Shown: positions 57,587 to 64,000 of the stretch, piece by piece
Numbering within the stretch: position 1 is the first letter of the stretch
Layout of the letters: each line of letters opens with the position of its first letter
Assembly (NCBI GenBank): GCA_049516155.1
Contig: JBEKTJ010000006.1
Coordinates: 6,946 to 70,945, forward strand
From: Bog-159 sp049516155
GTDB taxonomy: Bacteria; Acidobacteriota; Terriglobia; Bryobacterales; Bryobacteraceae
Length of the DNA: 64,000 bases
Direction: 5' to 3'
The notes under the pieces: model-generated
The model's input: the letters and a program-made list of their open reading frames with translations, nothing else
Database searches by the model: none
What the model was told of the DNA's origin: nothing
Translations under genes and position numbers: made by a program

Positions 57587-59008
57587 TTAGTTCGCTCCGT
57601 GGCCGGTAAGCACGCGGGGAATCGTGCGCAAGATGATTTTCCAATCGAGCGCGAGCGACCAATTATCAATGTACTGCATATCCATGCGCATCCAGGTTTC
57701 GAAGTCCAGATTGTCGCGGCCGGAAACCGCCCACAGACAGGTAAGTCCGGGACGCATGCGCAGGCGGCGGCGCTGCCAGGTTTGATATTGCTCCACCTCG
57801 TCGGGAATGGCGGGGCGGGGTCCTACCAGCGACATATCGCCCTTGAGGACGTTCCAGAGCTGCGGCCACTCGTCGATCGAGAACTTGCGCAGGTAGCGTC
57901 CCACGCGTGTCAGCCGGGGGTCTTCCGGGATTTTCGTGGCCGTCCTGCGCGTGCTCAGGTGCATGACTTCTGCCTTCATCCGCTCGGCGTCGGCGCACAT
58001 GGACCGGAACTTGTAGAATAGAAACCGGCGGCCGTTCAATCCGCAGCGGATCTGTTTGAAGAGGGCGGGTCCGGGGGAAGTCAGCCGCACCAGCAGCGCC
58101 ACGGCGACCATGAAGGGCAGCAACACGACTAGGCCGGCGGCGGCGATGGCCACGTCGGTGCCGCGCTTCACCAGTAACCGGATTTCATCGTGGGGGGCAG
58201 CCGAGAACGTGAGCAGCGGTGTGAAGCCGAGGCGCTCCAGGTAGACTTCGCTGTTGATGTGCGGGAAGAAATCCACGGCCACGCGGGTACGCACGCCCTC
58301 CTCATCGCAGAGCAGGAAGACGTCTTCCAGTTGCGCGAGTGTCTCGCTGCCCACCGAGAAGATGATTTCGTCGATGACGCCATTACGCAGCAGTTGCCGC
58401 AGTTGGCCGATGGGGTAGACCGTGTAAGTGGATGCCAGGCGGATCTCGCCGAGTGTGTTGTCGGCATCGGGCGCGAGAAACCCTGTGAGGCGGATGCCAT
58501 CGCTGGCAGACTGTTCGAGCGCTTCGCCCAGCTTGCGGGCGCGATCGCCGGTGCCGGCCACCATGACGAAATGCGGACCGCCGAATTCGCGCCGGATCGC
58601 GGCGGCCAAGCGGCCCGAAAACAGGCGGAACAAGAACAGGAATACCCACGCGTAGACGATGAACAGCGCCAGGAAAGGGCGGCTCAGGTCCAGGCGGAGC
58701 ACGAATTCGAATAATACGAGGGCCACGGCGCCGTACGCGCATTGCCGGAAAGAGTCGCGCAGGATCACCCGCGGGTCGCCCGCATCCAGCCTTTCGTAGA
58801 CGCCCAGCCAAAGCCCCGCGAGCAGCCAGGCAGCCACGGCAAATGCCAGGACCAGGGTCTTGGTGGGAAGGACGAGGTAGAAACTGCGCTCGAGGTGCAG
58901 CAGGGTGCGCGTCTGGTAGGCGGCCTCGAATGCCAGGGCGGTAAGAAGAATGTCGGACAACCCAAACAGAAAGCGGGCTTTACGGCGCTGGCGACTAAAC
59001 ATCCGCAA
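57587..59008 (-). CDS. Polyprenyl-phosphate sugar-1-phosphate transferase (WbaP/WcaJ-like)
   Basis: 473 residues. The N-terminal half has four membrane helices and a Rossmann-like domain (FVMVAGTGDRARKLGEAL). A fifth membrane segment leads to the catalytic bacterial sugar transferase domain: LTSPGPALFKQIRCGLNGRR, FLFYKFRSMCADAERMK, DEWPQLWNVLKGDMSLVGPR and LRMRPGLTCLWAVSGRD. It transfers hexose-1-phosphate to undecaprenyl phosphate, the first step of exopolysaccharide or O-antigen repeat synthesis. No other EPS genes adjoin it. PEP-CTERM/exosortase systems are often tied to EPS loci. Confidence 0.94.
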   Translation of the reverse strand: MRMFSRQRRKARFLFGLSDILLTALAFEAAYQTRTLLHLERSFYLVLPTKTLVLAFAVAAWLLAGLWLGVYERLDAGDPRVILRDSFRQCAYGAVALVLFEFVLRLDLSRPFLALFIVYAWVFLFLFRLFSGRLAAAIRREFGGPHFVMVAGTGDRARKLGEALEQSASDGIRLTGFLAPDADNTLGEIRLASTYTVYPIGQLRQLLRNGVIDEIIFSVGSETLAQLEDVFLLCDEEGVRTRVAVDFFPHINSEVYLERLGFTPLLTFSAAPHDEIRLLVKRGTDVAIAAAGLVVLLPFMVAVALLVRLTSPGPALFKQIRCGLNGRRFLFYKFRSMCADAERMKAEVMHLSTRRTATKIPEDPRLTRVGRYLRKFSIDEWPQLWNVLKGDMSLVGPRPAIPDEVEQYQTWQRRRLRMRPGLTCLWAVSGRDNLDFETWMRMDMQYIDNWSLALDWKIILRTIPRVLTGHGAN

Positions 59009-59152
59009 GCCAGCATAACATGCGGGGGGACCTTCAGGAGGGTTGTTAAGGCACCCGGGCTGGCGGCTCGCATTTAGAAGTCGGCAGACCTGTTGGTGTG
59101 ATAGACTGTCGCAAGCACCGGTCCGATTGGTTCGGCCTAAAAGGAGATAACA

Positions 59153-59743
59153 ATGAGACGCTGTCTACTGTTGTTGCCATTCGTTATGGCGAATCCTGGA
59201 GTGTCATATGCTCAAGGCACTCCTACACCGATCCCAATAGCGAATCCGGGTTTTGAAGCCGACCTATTGGATTGCAGCCCTTCAGAGTTCTGTTATAACG
59301 TTGCCGTACCCGGTTGGTTGCCTAACTGGTTTAACGGCGCCAATTCGGGCACGATCAAACCTGGGACGGCTGAATACCCCAGCGGCGTTCCCGGTGGAGT
59401 CAATGTCGCCTTCCTCGGAGGGCCGTCCGCGGTTGGCGGGATATTCCAGACACTGAGTGCCGCTCTTCAGGCCAATACGATTTATACATTGCATATGAGC
59501 ATTGGGCATAGGGCAGATGAGAGTTTTACGGGATACGTGGCATCGCTGATCGCTGGGGGTATCGCGGTCGCTTCGGACAATAGCCTGAATCCGGCTCCAG
59601 GGACTTTTTCGGAAGAGACAATCACATACACGACCGGAGCGACGCCCATCCTGCTCGGGCAGTTGCTATCCATTTCCGTACGAAGCGTCGGGACGGGACA
59701 AGTAGATGTCGATAATGTTTCCTTGACTGCGCTCAGTCAATAG
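59153..59743 (+). CDS. Secreted beta-rich protein of the PEP-CTERM-associated style, without anchor
   Basis: 196 residues with a signal peptide (RRCLLLLPFVMANPGVSYA). The domain contains PIANPGFEADLLDC near the mature start, GGVNVAFLGGPSAVGGIFQT, and ends VGTGQVDVDNVSLTALSQ. This NPGFE...DNVSL layout is common in PEP-CTERM proteins, but the protein ends exactly where the PEP motif would start, so it would be released. A C(x)nC pair near the N-terminus could form a disulfide. Ligand unknown. It is divergent from the sugar transferase gene. Confidence 0.72.
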   Translation: MRRCLLLLPFVMANPGVSYAQGTPTPIPIANPGFEADLLDCSPSEFCYNVAVPGWLPNWFNGANSGTIKPGTAEYPSGVPGGVNVAFLGGPSAVGGIFQTLSAALQANTIYTLHMSIGHRADESFTGYVASLIAGGIAVASDNSLNPAPGTFSEETITYTTGATPILLGQLLSISVRSVGTGQVDVDNVSLTALSQ

Positions 59744-59792
59744 GGTTGGCAACCAGCGCAACTTTAGCGGGTTGCGGAAAAAGGCAATCTAG

Positions 59793-59874
59793 CCGCGGTT
59801 GAACGTGGATAAACGCAGAAAAGGCAAAGTGAAATCCTTTGTTTCCATCGGCGTTCATGGTGTTTATTGATGGC
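59793..59874. repeat. Imperfect inverted-repeat element (CCGCGG..GAACGTGGATAAAC family)
   Basis: CCGCGGTTGAACGTGGATAA and the following bases are mirrored by ATCGGCGTTCATGGTGTTTA further on (imperfect). The pattern CCGCGGATGAACGCGGATAAA / GCGTTCATCTGTGTTT is a familiar intergenic palindrome of many large acidobacterial and planctomycete genomes. Here it sits between the secreted-protein gene and the truncated toxin. Confidence 0.5.
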
Positions 59875-59899
59875 CCCTATTTCTTATCACGGCGGCGCT

Positions 59900-60034
59900 T
59901 TATGGCCAGTCCTGCGCACTGTGGAAGATGCGGGAGATTTCAATGGCGTAGGCGGCTTCCGGGTTGTCGCGCTCAATGCATTCGCAAATGCGCTCCAAGT
60001 CTTCCGCCGCGGGCAACGACCAGCGGACCTCCAT
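59900..60034 (-). pseudogene. Truncated ParE/RelE-type toxin
   Basis: From ATG 60034, directly overlapping the antitoxin stop (TGATG), the frame encodes MEVRWSLPAAEDLERICECI, a good ParE start, through ERDNPEAAYA, then unrelated residues to a TAA at 59900-59902. The product is 44 residues; family members have about 95-100. The catalytic C-terminal part is gone and was not found in the other frames down to 59880. The tight 1-base overlap with the antitoxin shows it was a TA operon. Confidence 0.65.
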
Positions 60035-60258
60035 CAGGTTTGAAGGAACCGCAGAAGGCGCTGGCCCACTTGCTCGTGAGTGAGATACTCGCCCCGCTGG
60101 AAAGCTCCTTCGCCGCGCTTTACGGCCTCAACGAAGCGGGCTTCCTCCTCAAAATAGCGCGTAAGTGCATGCACTACTAATTGGTCGGGGCTACACCCTT
60201 GCAGGGCGGCAGAGGCTGCCAGCTTCGCTTCCAGTTCCCCTGTGACGTGCACTTCCAT
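60034..60258 (-). CDS. Ribbon-helix-helix antitoxin (CopG/AbrB-like type)
   Basis: 74 residues from ATG 60258 with a GGAG ribosome site about 8 bases upstream. EVHVTGELEAKLAASAALQG and then SPDQLVVHALTRYFEEEARF are typical of antitoxins paired with ParE (short beta strand, two helices). It ends with ERGEYLTHEQVGQRLLRFL-like residues. The toxin gene starts on the last base of its TGA but is truncated. The frame is open further upstream, but that region is not conserved. Confidence 0.7.
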   Translation of the reverse strand: MEVHVTGELEAKLAASAALQGCSPDQLVVHALTRYFEEEARFVEAVKRGEGAFQRGEYLTHEQVGQRLLRFLQT

Positions 60259-60411
60259 TTCGCGGCTCCTTCTCTCAGAATTCACTACTGCATTAGCTGG
60301 CGTGGACGCGGGCAACCACTCCCTTACGGCCATCGGTCGGTAACGGCTGGCCCGGTAACTAGTTGGCGCCGTCAACCATTGTCATGCGCTGCATATACAA
60401 TAGAGGTGGCC

Positions 60412-60504
60412 GTGTTCGATTTGGGCCAGCATAACCTCAAGAAGATTAGGGCTGCAGCGCGATGCGAGACGACGATAGCCGCGAGATGCCCCCATCGGTT
60501 ATAG
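60412..60504 (+). pseudogene. Fragment of a BrnT-like toxin
   Basis: From GTG 60412, preceded by AGAGG, the frame encodes VFDLGQHNLKKIRAAARCET and then runs out at a stop at 60504. FDxxxHNLxKIxxA is the start of the BrnT fold, as in the intact copy at 53841. The rest of the gene is missing. It lies in the interval between the truncated ParE locus and the pentapeptide-sedolisin gene; nothing else was found there. Confidence 0.45.
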
Positions 60505-60549
60505 CCGGAGAAAAGGGCGTCCACCCGCGGCCGCCAAGTCGACCGCCGC

Positions 60550-63408
60550 TCATCGCAGCGACCGCAGTTTTTCGAGAAGCTTCTTGCCATCGGGCGTGCC
60601 CCACCCGGTACAAGCATTCCAGCCAGGGCCAGCCGAATACCCCTTCACGCCGCCGTAGCTGTTATCGCCCTTGGCAATCGCACGAAGAACCCCCGCCGGC
60701 CCGATCTGCCGATAGAGATTATTATTCAAGTACCCCACATTATGGCCGAGGCTCTGATTCAGGAGCGCGATCAACCCCGACCATAACGCCGCGGCCGCGC
60801 CGGTCCCTCCTATCACTCCCACCTGCCCATCGATCAACAGTTGATAACCGGTCTGCGGACTGGCATTGGCGGCCACATCGGGAAAGCCGCGTCCGAATTC
60901 GCCGTTTGCCCTAGCCGGAACCGGAACCTGCAATTGCCAGTCCGGCCGCGGGAAGTAATCGCTCACGCCGCCACCGGTTGCGCCTCCGTTAGGGCCATCG
61001 TTCCAAACCGTTTCCGATACCGGCGCATTCCCGCTGGCCACAAGCTTCGTGCCTCCTACGGCTAGAACCCATTGGCTGGACGCTGGAAAGTCGGCATGCG
61101 CGCGGCCGTCCGCGGTATTGTTTTTTGGTCCGTCGTCGCCCGCCGCGACCACTATGGTAATGCCCGCCAGAGCGGCTTGGCGCAGTTGATCGTCGACCGC
61201 CTGCATCGCCGCCTCCGGCCATACCGGCTGACCCTCGGCGCTGCCCCAGCCGATCAGGAGCACGGAAGGCCGATGCGCGGTGTCCTGTCTCGCGGCGGCG
61301 ATCGCGTCCACCCATCCTTTGCTGGTGAAATCCGAGAAATAGACCACCAACTGCGCGCCCGGAGCCGCCGCACCCGCTACTTCAATATCCTGCTCCACCT
61401 GACTATCGACTCCGGATGCTCCCGGGCTGTTATTTTTTCCGTCCACCGAGATACTAACGGTGTCGGGCTTCGGAATCTTGAGCCCTGCGAAATATGCGGT
61501 AATATCGGAATCCCGGTATCCGCCTCCGAATTCAACGATTCCGATAGTCTGTCCGCGCCCGCCGAGGCCCTTCGGCGAGTCCCAGCCTGGGAAGTTGTAG
61601 ATCCGCGCAAGCTCTGTCACCGTGAAGAACGGCTTCTCCGGCCCGGCGGCGCCGTTATTCGACGGCGTGCCCCCCGGATGCTCCTTAACAGTCACCGGCA
61701 CCGACGCCACTTCAGTTGCGCCGCCGTTATGTGTGATCAGGCGAGCCATAAAAGTAACGGCTTCGGTATTCTTGCCCGGAACCAACCTGGAGAGCTGCTC
61801 GACGCGGGCGGCCTCGCCGGCGGCAGTGTTTCCCGGATTCGCAAATTCCGATGCCCGAAGAGATTGAACGACCTCGTTATTGCCTTGCGGAAGCTTCAGG
61901 GTGCGCAGTTCATCCGCACTGTAGAAAGCGTCCTTCCAGTTCTTGGCTTTGGCTAGATCCCCGGGAGAGATTCCCCTGGCGCCCCTTAGATCGGCGTACT
62001 TCAATTCGGCATCGGTCAAATCGGCGCCAGTGAGGTCGGCGTTGCTCAGGCCGGCATTGCTCAGGTCAGCTCCGTTTAGCCGAGCCCCCAGTAGATCGGC
62101 GTCCTGCAGGTGAGCTCCCGCCAGCCCGGTTTGCCGCAGGTCGGCAAGTAAGAGGTCCGCCCACTCCAAATGCGCTCCGGTCAAAATGCTTCCGGCCAGA
62201 AATGTTCCGCGCATGTCCGCATAGCGCAGGTCTACGCCGCTCAACTGGAGACCTTTCACCGAGTCCAGTTCCGCATCGCTCTTGCCGGTCCAAGCCGCAG
62301 GTTTCAGTGAAATATCGGCGGCTCTTAGATCCGCGAAGGGCGAGTATCCGCACTTGGCCATAGCGGCTGGTATCCATGCCCGCGGGCCCGTTGCCGGAGG
62401 CCACCAGTCGTGTCCCGAGGCGCCCGGTCTTACGCCGTCTATCGCGCCCGCCGAAAGAATTGCCAGAACCATTCCCGCCGCAATGGCAACCGCAAGGGGA
62501 TACCAGGCGCGCGGTCGTTCGAGCGCCGACTTCCACGCAAATGGCGGGCGCTGTTCTCCTCTCAGCGTGGCGCTCGCCAGACGATACAGGAAAATGGCGG
62601 CGCTCACACAAATCGCGGTCAGGGCGCAATGAAATGCGCTAACGGCCTTGTCGTGGCGGGGAAGATAGCGCGCCCAAAACAGCATTAACGTGATCGGGAC
62701 GATCCACCATCCCAGCAGGATTGAAATCCATGCTTGCAGATACGCCAGAAAAGGCCGCTGGGAGCGCAAGTTGAAAACGTGCGATCCCACCAGGTCGCTG
62801 AGCAGCCATGGATCGGCCTTGGACTGCAATCGCCTTCCGTCCGGAAAAATCGCCGGAAGTGAACCCAGCTCGTCCCAGAGTTTTTGCAGGTATAGATGAA
62901 AATAGAAATAGATTCCGACTAATAACAGTGGTGTAACCACGTAGAAGCCAACGATTGGGATCGTAGTCTGAATGATCGGCAGGGGCGAAGAGGCGCGATT
63001 CGTGACCAGGCCGGCGTCGGTTGTGGTGGCGATGGTTAGCCATGAGTAAAGACACGCGGCGAGCACGGCGACGAAGAGCTTCTGCGCATTCTCGGAAATC
63101 GCTTTGGCGACATCCAGTTCGCCGGAAAGACTGCCGAGCGATTCAGGCAGCTTGGCGCCGCCCAGATCTGCGCCGGTTAATTGTGGCAGGTGAAGACCGC
63201 TGACACAGCTTAGATCCGCCTCGCGAAGAATGGACTCTCTCAGGTCTGTACCGGCCAGGTTGGATTTGCCGAATGGAACGCCTCGCAGGTCGGCCCGCCG
63301 AAGATCGGCGCCCGCGAGGTCGGGTACCACGTCGGGATAATGGCTGCGCCATTCCCGCCACGTATCGACGCCGCTTCTGAGGAAGGCGACATGATCCGGG
63401 TTTGCCAC
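60550..63408 (-). CDS. Membrane protein: pentapeptide repeats, helices, pentapeptide repeats, inactive sedolisin-like domain
   Basis: 952 residues. Residues 1-90 carry the NPDHVAFLRSGVDTWREW start and pentapeptide repeats (A(D/N)LRxA). About five membrane helices follow (around 111-128, 145-172, 222-247, 255-278, 302-322). Then a longer pentapeptide block (355-478, e.g. GADLSNAGLSNADLTGADLT), a linker, and a kumamolisin-like S53 domain (594-952: FTVTELARIYNFP, IVEFGGGYRDSDI, ATGGGVSDYF). The catalytic serine is replaced (VIGGTGAAA, position 870, for GTSA); the catalytic Glu is Gln670 (QVEQDIEV), while Asp674 and Asp758 are kept. The calcium-site Asp near 931 is Asn. There is no propeptide. 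I infer a membrane-held pseudoprotease that binds rather than cuts. Confidence 0.85.
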   Translation of the reverse strand: MANPDHVAFLRSGVDTWREWRSHYPDVVPDLAGADLRRADLRGVPFGKSNLAGTDLRESILREADLSCVSGLHLPQLTGADLGGAKLPESLGSLSGELDVAKAISENAQKLFVAVLAACLYSWLTIATTTDAGLVTNRASSPLPIIQTTIPIVGFYVVTPLLLVGIYFYFHLYLQKLWDELGSLPAIFPDGRRLQSKADPWLLSDLVGSHVFNLRSQRPFLAYLQAWISILLGWWIVPITLMLFWARYLPRHDKAVSAFHCALTAICVSAAIFLYRLASATLRGEQRPPFAWKSALERPRAWYPLAVAIAAGMVLAILSAGAIDGVRPGASGHDWWPPATGPRAWIPAAMAKCGYSPFADLRAADISLKPAAWTGKSDAELDSVKGLQLSGVDLRYADMRGTFLAGSILTGAHLEWADLLLADLRQTGLAGAHLQDADLLGARLNGADLSNAGLSNADLTGADLTDAELKYADLRGARGISPGDLAKAKNWKDAFYSADELRTLKLPQGNNEVVQSLRASEFANPGNTAAGEAARVEQLSRLVPGKNTEAVTFMARLITHNGGATEVASVPVTVKEHPGGTPSNNGAAGPEKPFFTVTELARIYNFPGWDSPKGLGGRGQTIGIVEFGGGYRDSDITAYFAGLKIPKPDTVSISVDGKNNSPGASGVDSQVEQDIEVAGAAAPGAQLVVYFSDFTSKGWVDAIAAARQDTAHRPSVLLIGWGSAEGQPVWPEAAMQAVDDQLRQAALAGITIVVAAGDDGPKNNTADGRAHADFPASSQWVLAVGGTKLVASGNAPVSETVWNDGPNGGATGGGVSDYFPRPDWQLQVPVPARANGEFGRGFPDVAANASPQTGYQLLIDGQVGVIGGTGAAAALWSGLIALLNQSLGHNVGYLNNNLYRQIGPAGVLRAIAKGDNSYGGVKGYSAGPGWNACTGWGTPDGKKLLEKLRSLR

Positions 63409-63556
63409 GTTACATGATACCCAATGACGGCGAAGGCCGTTAACGTAGCGTTACTCGGCATCACGCGCCGGCTGAAGGATCGCGTCCACAGCCCCCGTAC
63501 CGCCGCAAGAAACAAGGCTGAGCCGCAACGCGGTAGCATGGGGTTAGAGGGATCGA

Positions 63557-64000
63557 ATGTTCACATGGATCTGCCCGACTTGCGGGCGCGAGGTGCCTCC
63601 ATCTTACGACGCATGCCCGGACTGTGCAGCAAGGGAGAAGGCTGGCGCGCAACCGGCGGCGACCGCGGCTCCACTTGCGCCGGCCGCGCCAGATGCTCCT
63701 GCCGGTCCGGCTCCTCCGGCCGCCTATGCACCGCCGGCGGTGGCGCCGTTTCAAGCCGCACAGTATGCCGCTCCTCCTCCGCAAGGCGGACTGCCCACAT
63801 GGCTGATGGCGATCCTCTTCGCATTCGCTTTTATGGGCGTGGGCGCCGGCGTGTATTTCTCGGTGCAATATTTCCGCGGCGGGACGCAGGCGGCTTCCAC
63901 GCCGGTCGAGACTGCTGCGGCCAAGACTCAGTTGAAACAGAATCCCTTGCAAAAGTATGTCGAGGTTTCCGGTATCCGTTTCGTGGAGAATCCTCACCAC
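63557..64000 (+). CDS. Zinc-ribbon membrane protein (runs off right edge)
   Basis: The frame is open from ATG 63557 to the end (148 codons). An N-terminal zinc ribbon (FTWICPTCGREV and CPDCAAREK, four cysteines) precedes an Ala/Pro-rich linker of about 45 residues and a membrane helix (GLPTWLMAILFAFAFMGVGA). The start of a further, extracytoplasmic domain ends at the window edge (VEVSGIRFVEN). The plan resembles the RDD protein at 41940. The full function cannot be told. It is divergent from the pentapeptide-sedolisin gene with about 150 bases between. Confidence 0.7.
   Translation, partial: MFTWICPTCGREVPPSYDACPDCAAREKAGAQPAATAAPLAPAAPDAPAGPAPPAAYAPPAVAPFQAAQYAAPPPQGGLPTWLMAILFAFAFMGVGAGVYFSVQYFRGGTQAASTPVETAAAKTQLKQNPLQKYVEVSGIRFVENPHH

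Noticed and set aside
1..64000. tRNA, rRNA or complete insertion sequences
   Set aside because: I looked for cloverleaf and rRNA signatures and for paired terminal repeats with an intact transposase and found none; only the ISL3-type fragment and the intron remnant remain.

Overview
The window looks like chromosomal DNA of an Acidobacteriota bacterium, most likely Bryobacterales/Solibacter-like. This is inferred from gene content, not from a marker gene. The signs are two ECF-sigma plus transmembrane Ser/Thr-kinase pairs with TolB-like propellers, two large orphan ADOP-type MacB/FtsX permeases, a DUF2934 protein, a PEP-CTERM protein, LptD (so a Gram-negative outer membrane), HicB and ParD antitoxins, and evenly high GC. 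I saw no rRNA, tRNA or CRISPR array.

Layout. 1-10 kb: start of a secreted protein, sigma/kinase module 1, a 58-residue Flp-type pilin, a terpene-cyclase-repeat protein, a Tat lipoprotein of the DUF362 family, then sigma/kinase module 2. 10-13.7 kb: ADOP permease 1 and a two-domain rhodanese. 13.7-19.4 kb: a minus-strand acyl-lipid block (lipoprotein, Xaa-Pro peptidase, accB, accC, a DUF2103-like gene, acyl-CoA synthetase). 19.5-20 kb: a group II intron remnant with a recognisable domain V and no reverse transcriptase. 20-25 kb: a CDF metal exporter, then a membrane-fusion protein plus ADOP permease 2. 25-29 kb: a B12/radical-SAM enzyme, a DUF2934 protein and a decayed CHAT-ATPase gene. 29-42.8 kb: housekeeping and envelope genes (PEP-CTERM protein, mfd, zinc protease, fabH, flavin disulfide reductase, DUF4126, ACT protein, Vgb-like propeller, lptD, RDD protein). 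42.9-55.6 kb: metabolic genes (flavin monooxygenase, hydrolase, DUF1080, aminotransferase, M1 aminopeptidase, an ArsR/SRPBCC/DUF1801 operon) mixed with toxin-antitoxin loci and a frameshifted deaminase. 55.6-64 kb: amino-acid permease, OPRT-like enzyme, sugar-phosphate transferase, a secreted protein, another decayed toxin-antitoxin locus, a very unusual pentapeptide-membrane-sedolisin fusion, and the start of a zinc-ribbon membrane protein.

Most notable points. (1) The protein at 60550-63408 joins pentapeptide repeats, about five membrane helices, more pentapeptide repeats and a sedolisin (S53) fold. That fold has lost the catalytic serine (GTS to GTG) and the catalytic glutamate (to Gln), so it looks like a membrane-tethered pseudoprotease. 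(2) Several toxin-antitoxin loci keep the antitoxin while the toxin is broken by a nonsense codon, an internal deletion or a truncation; only one pair (BrnT/BrnA) looks intact. (3) A RibD-like deaminase carries an unrecognised C-terminal domain that is hidden by an apparent 1-nt deletion. (4) A 9+9 bp perfect palindrome surrounds the start codon of the arsR-type gene. Several small features, including the Flp pilin, the hicA remnant, toxin fragments, a split DUF1801 pseudogene and both edge genes, came from reading the bases directly.
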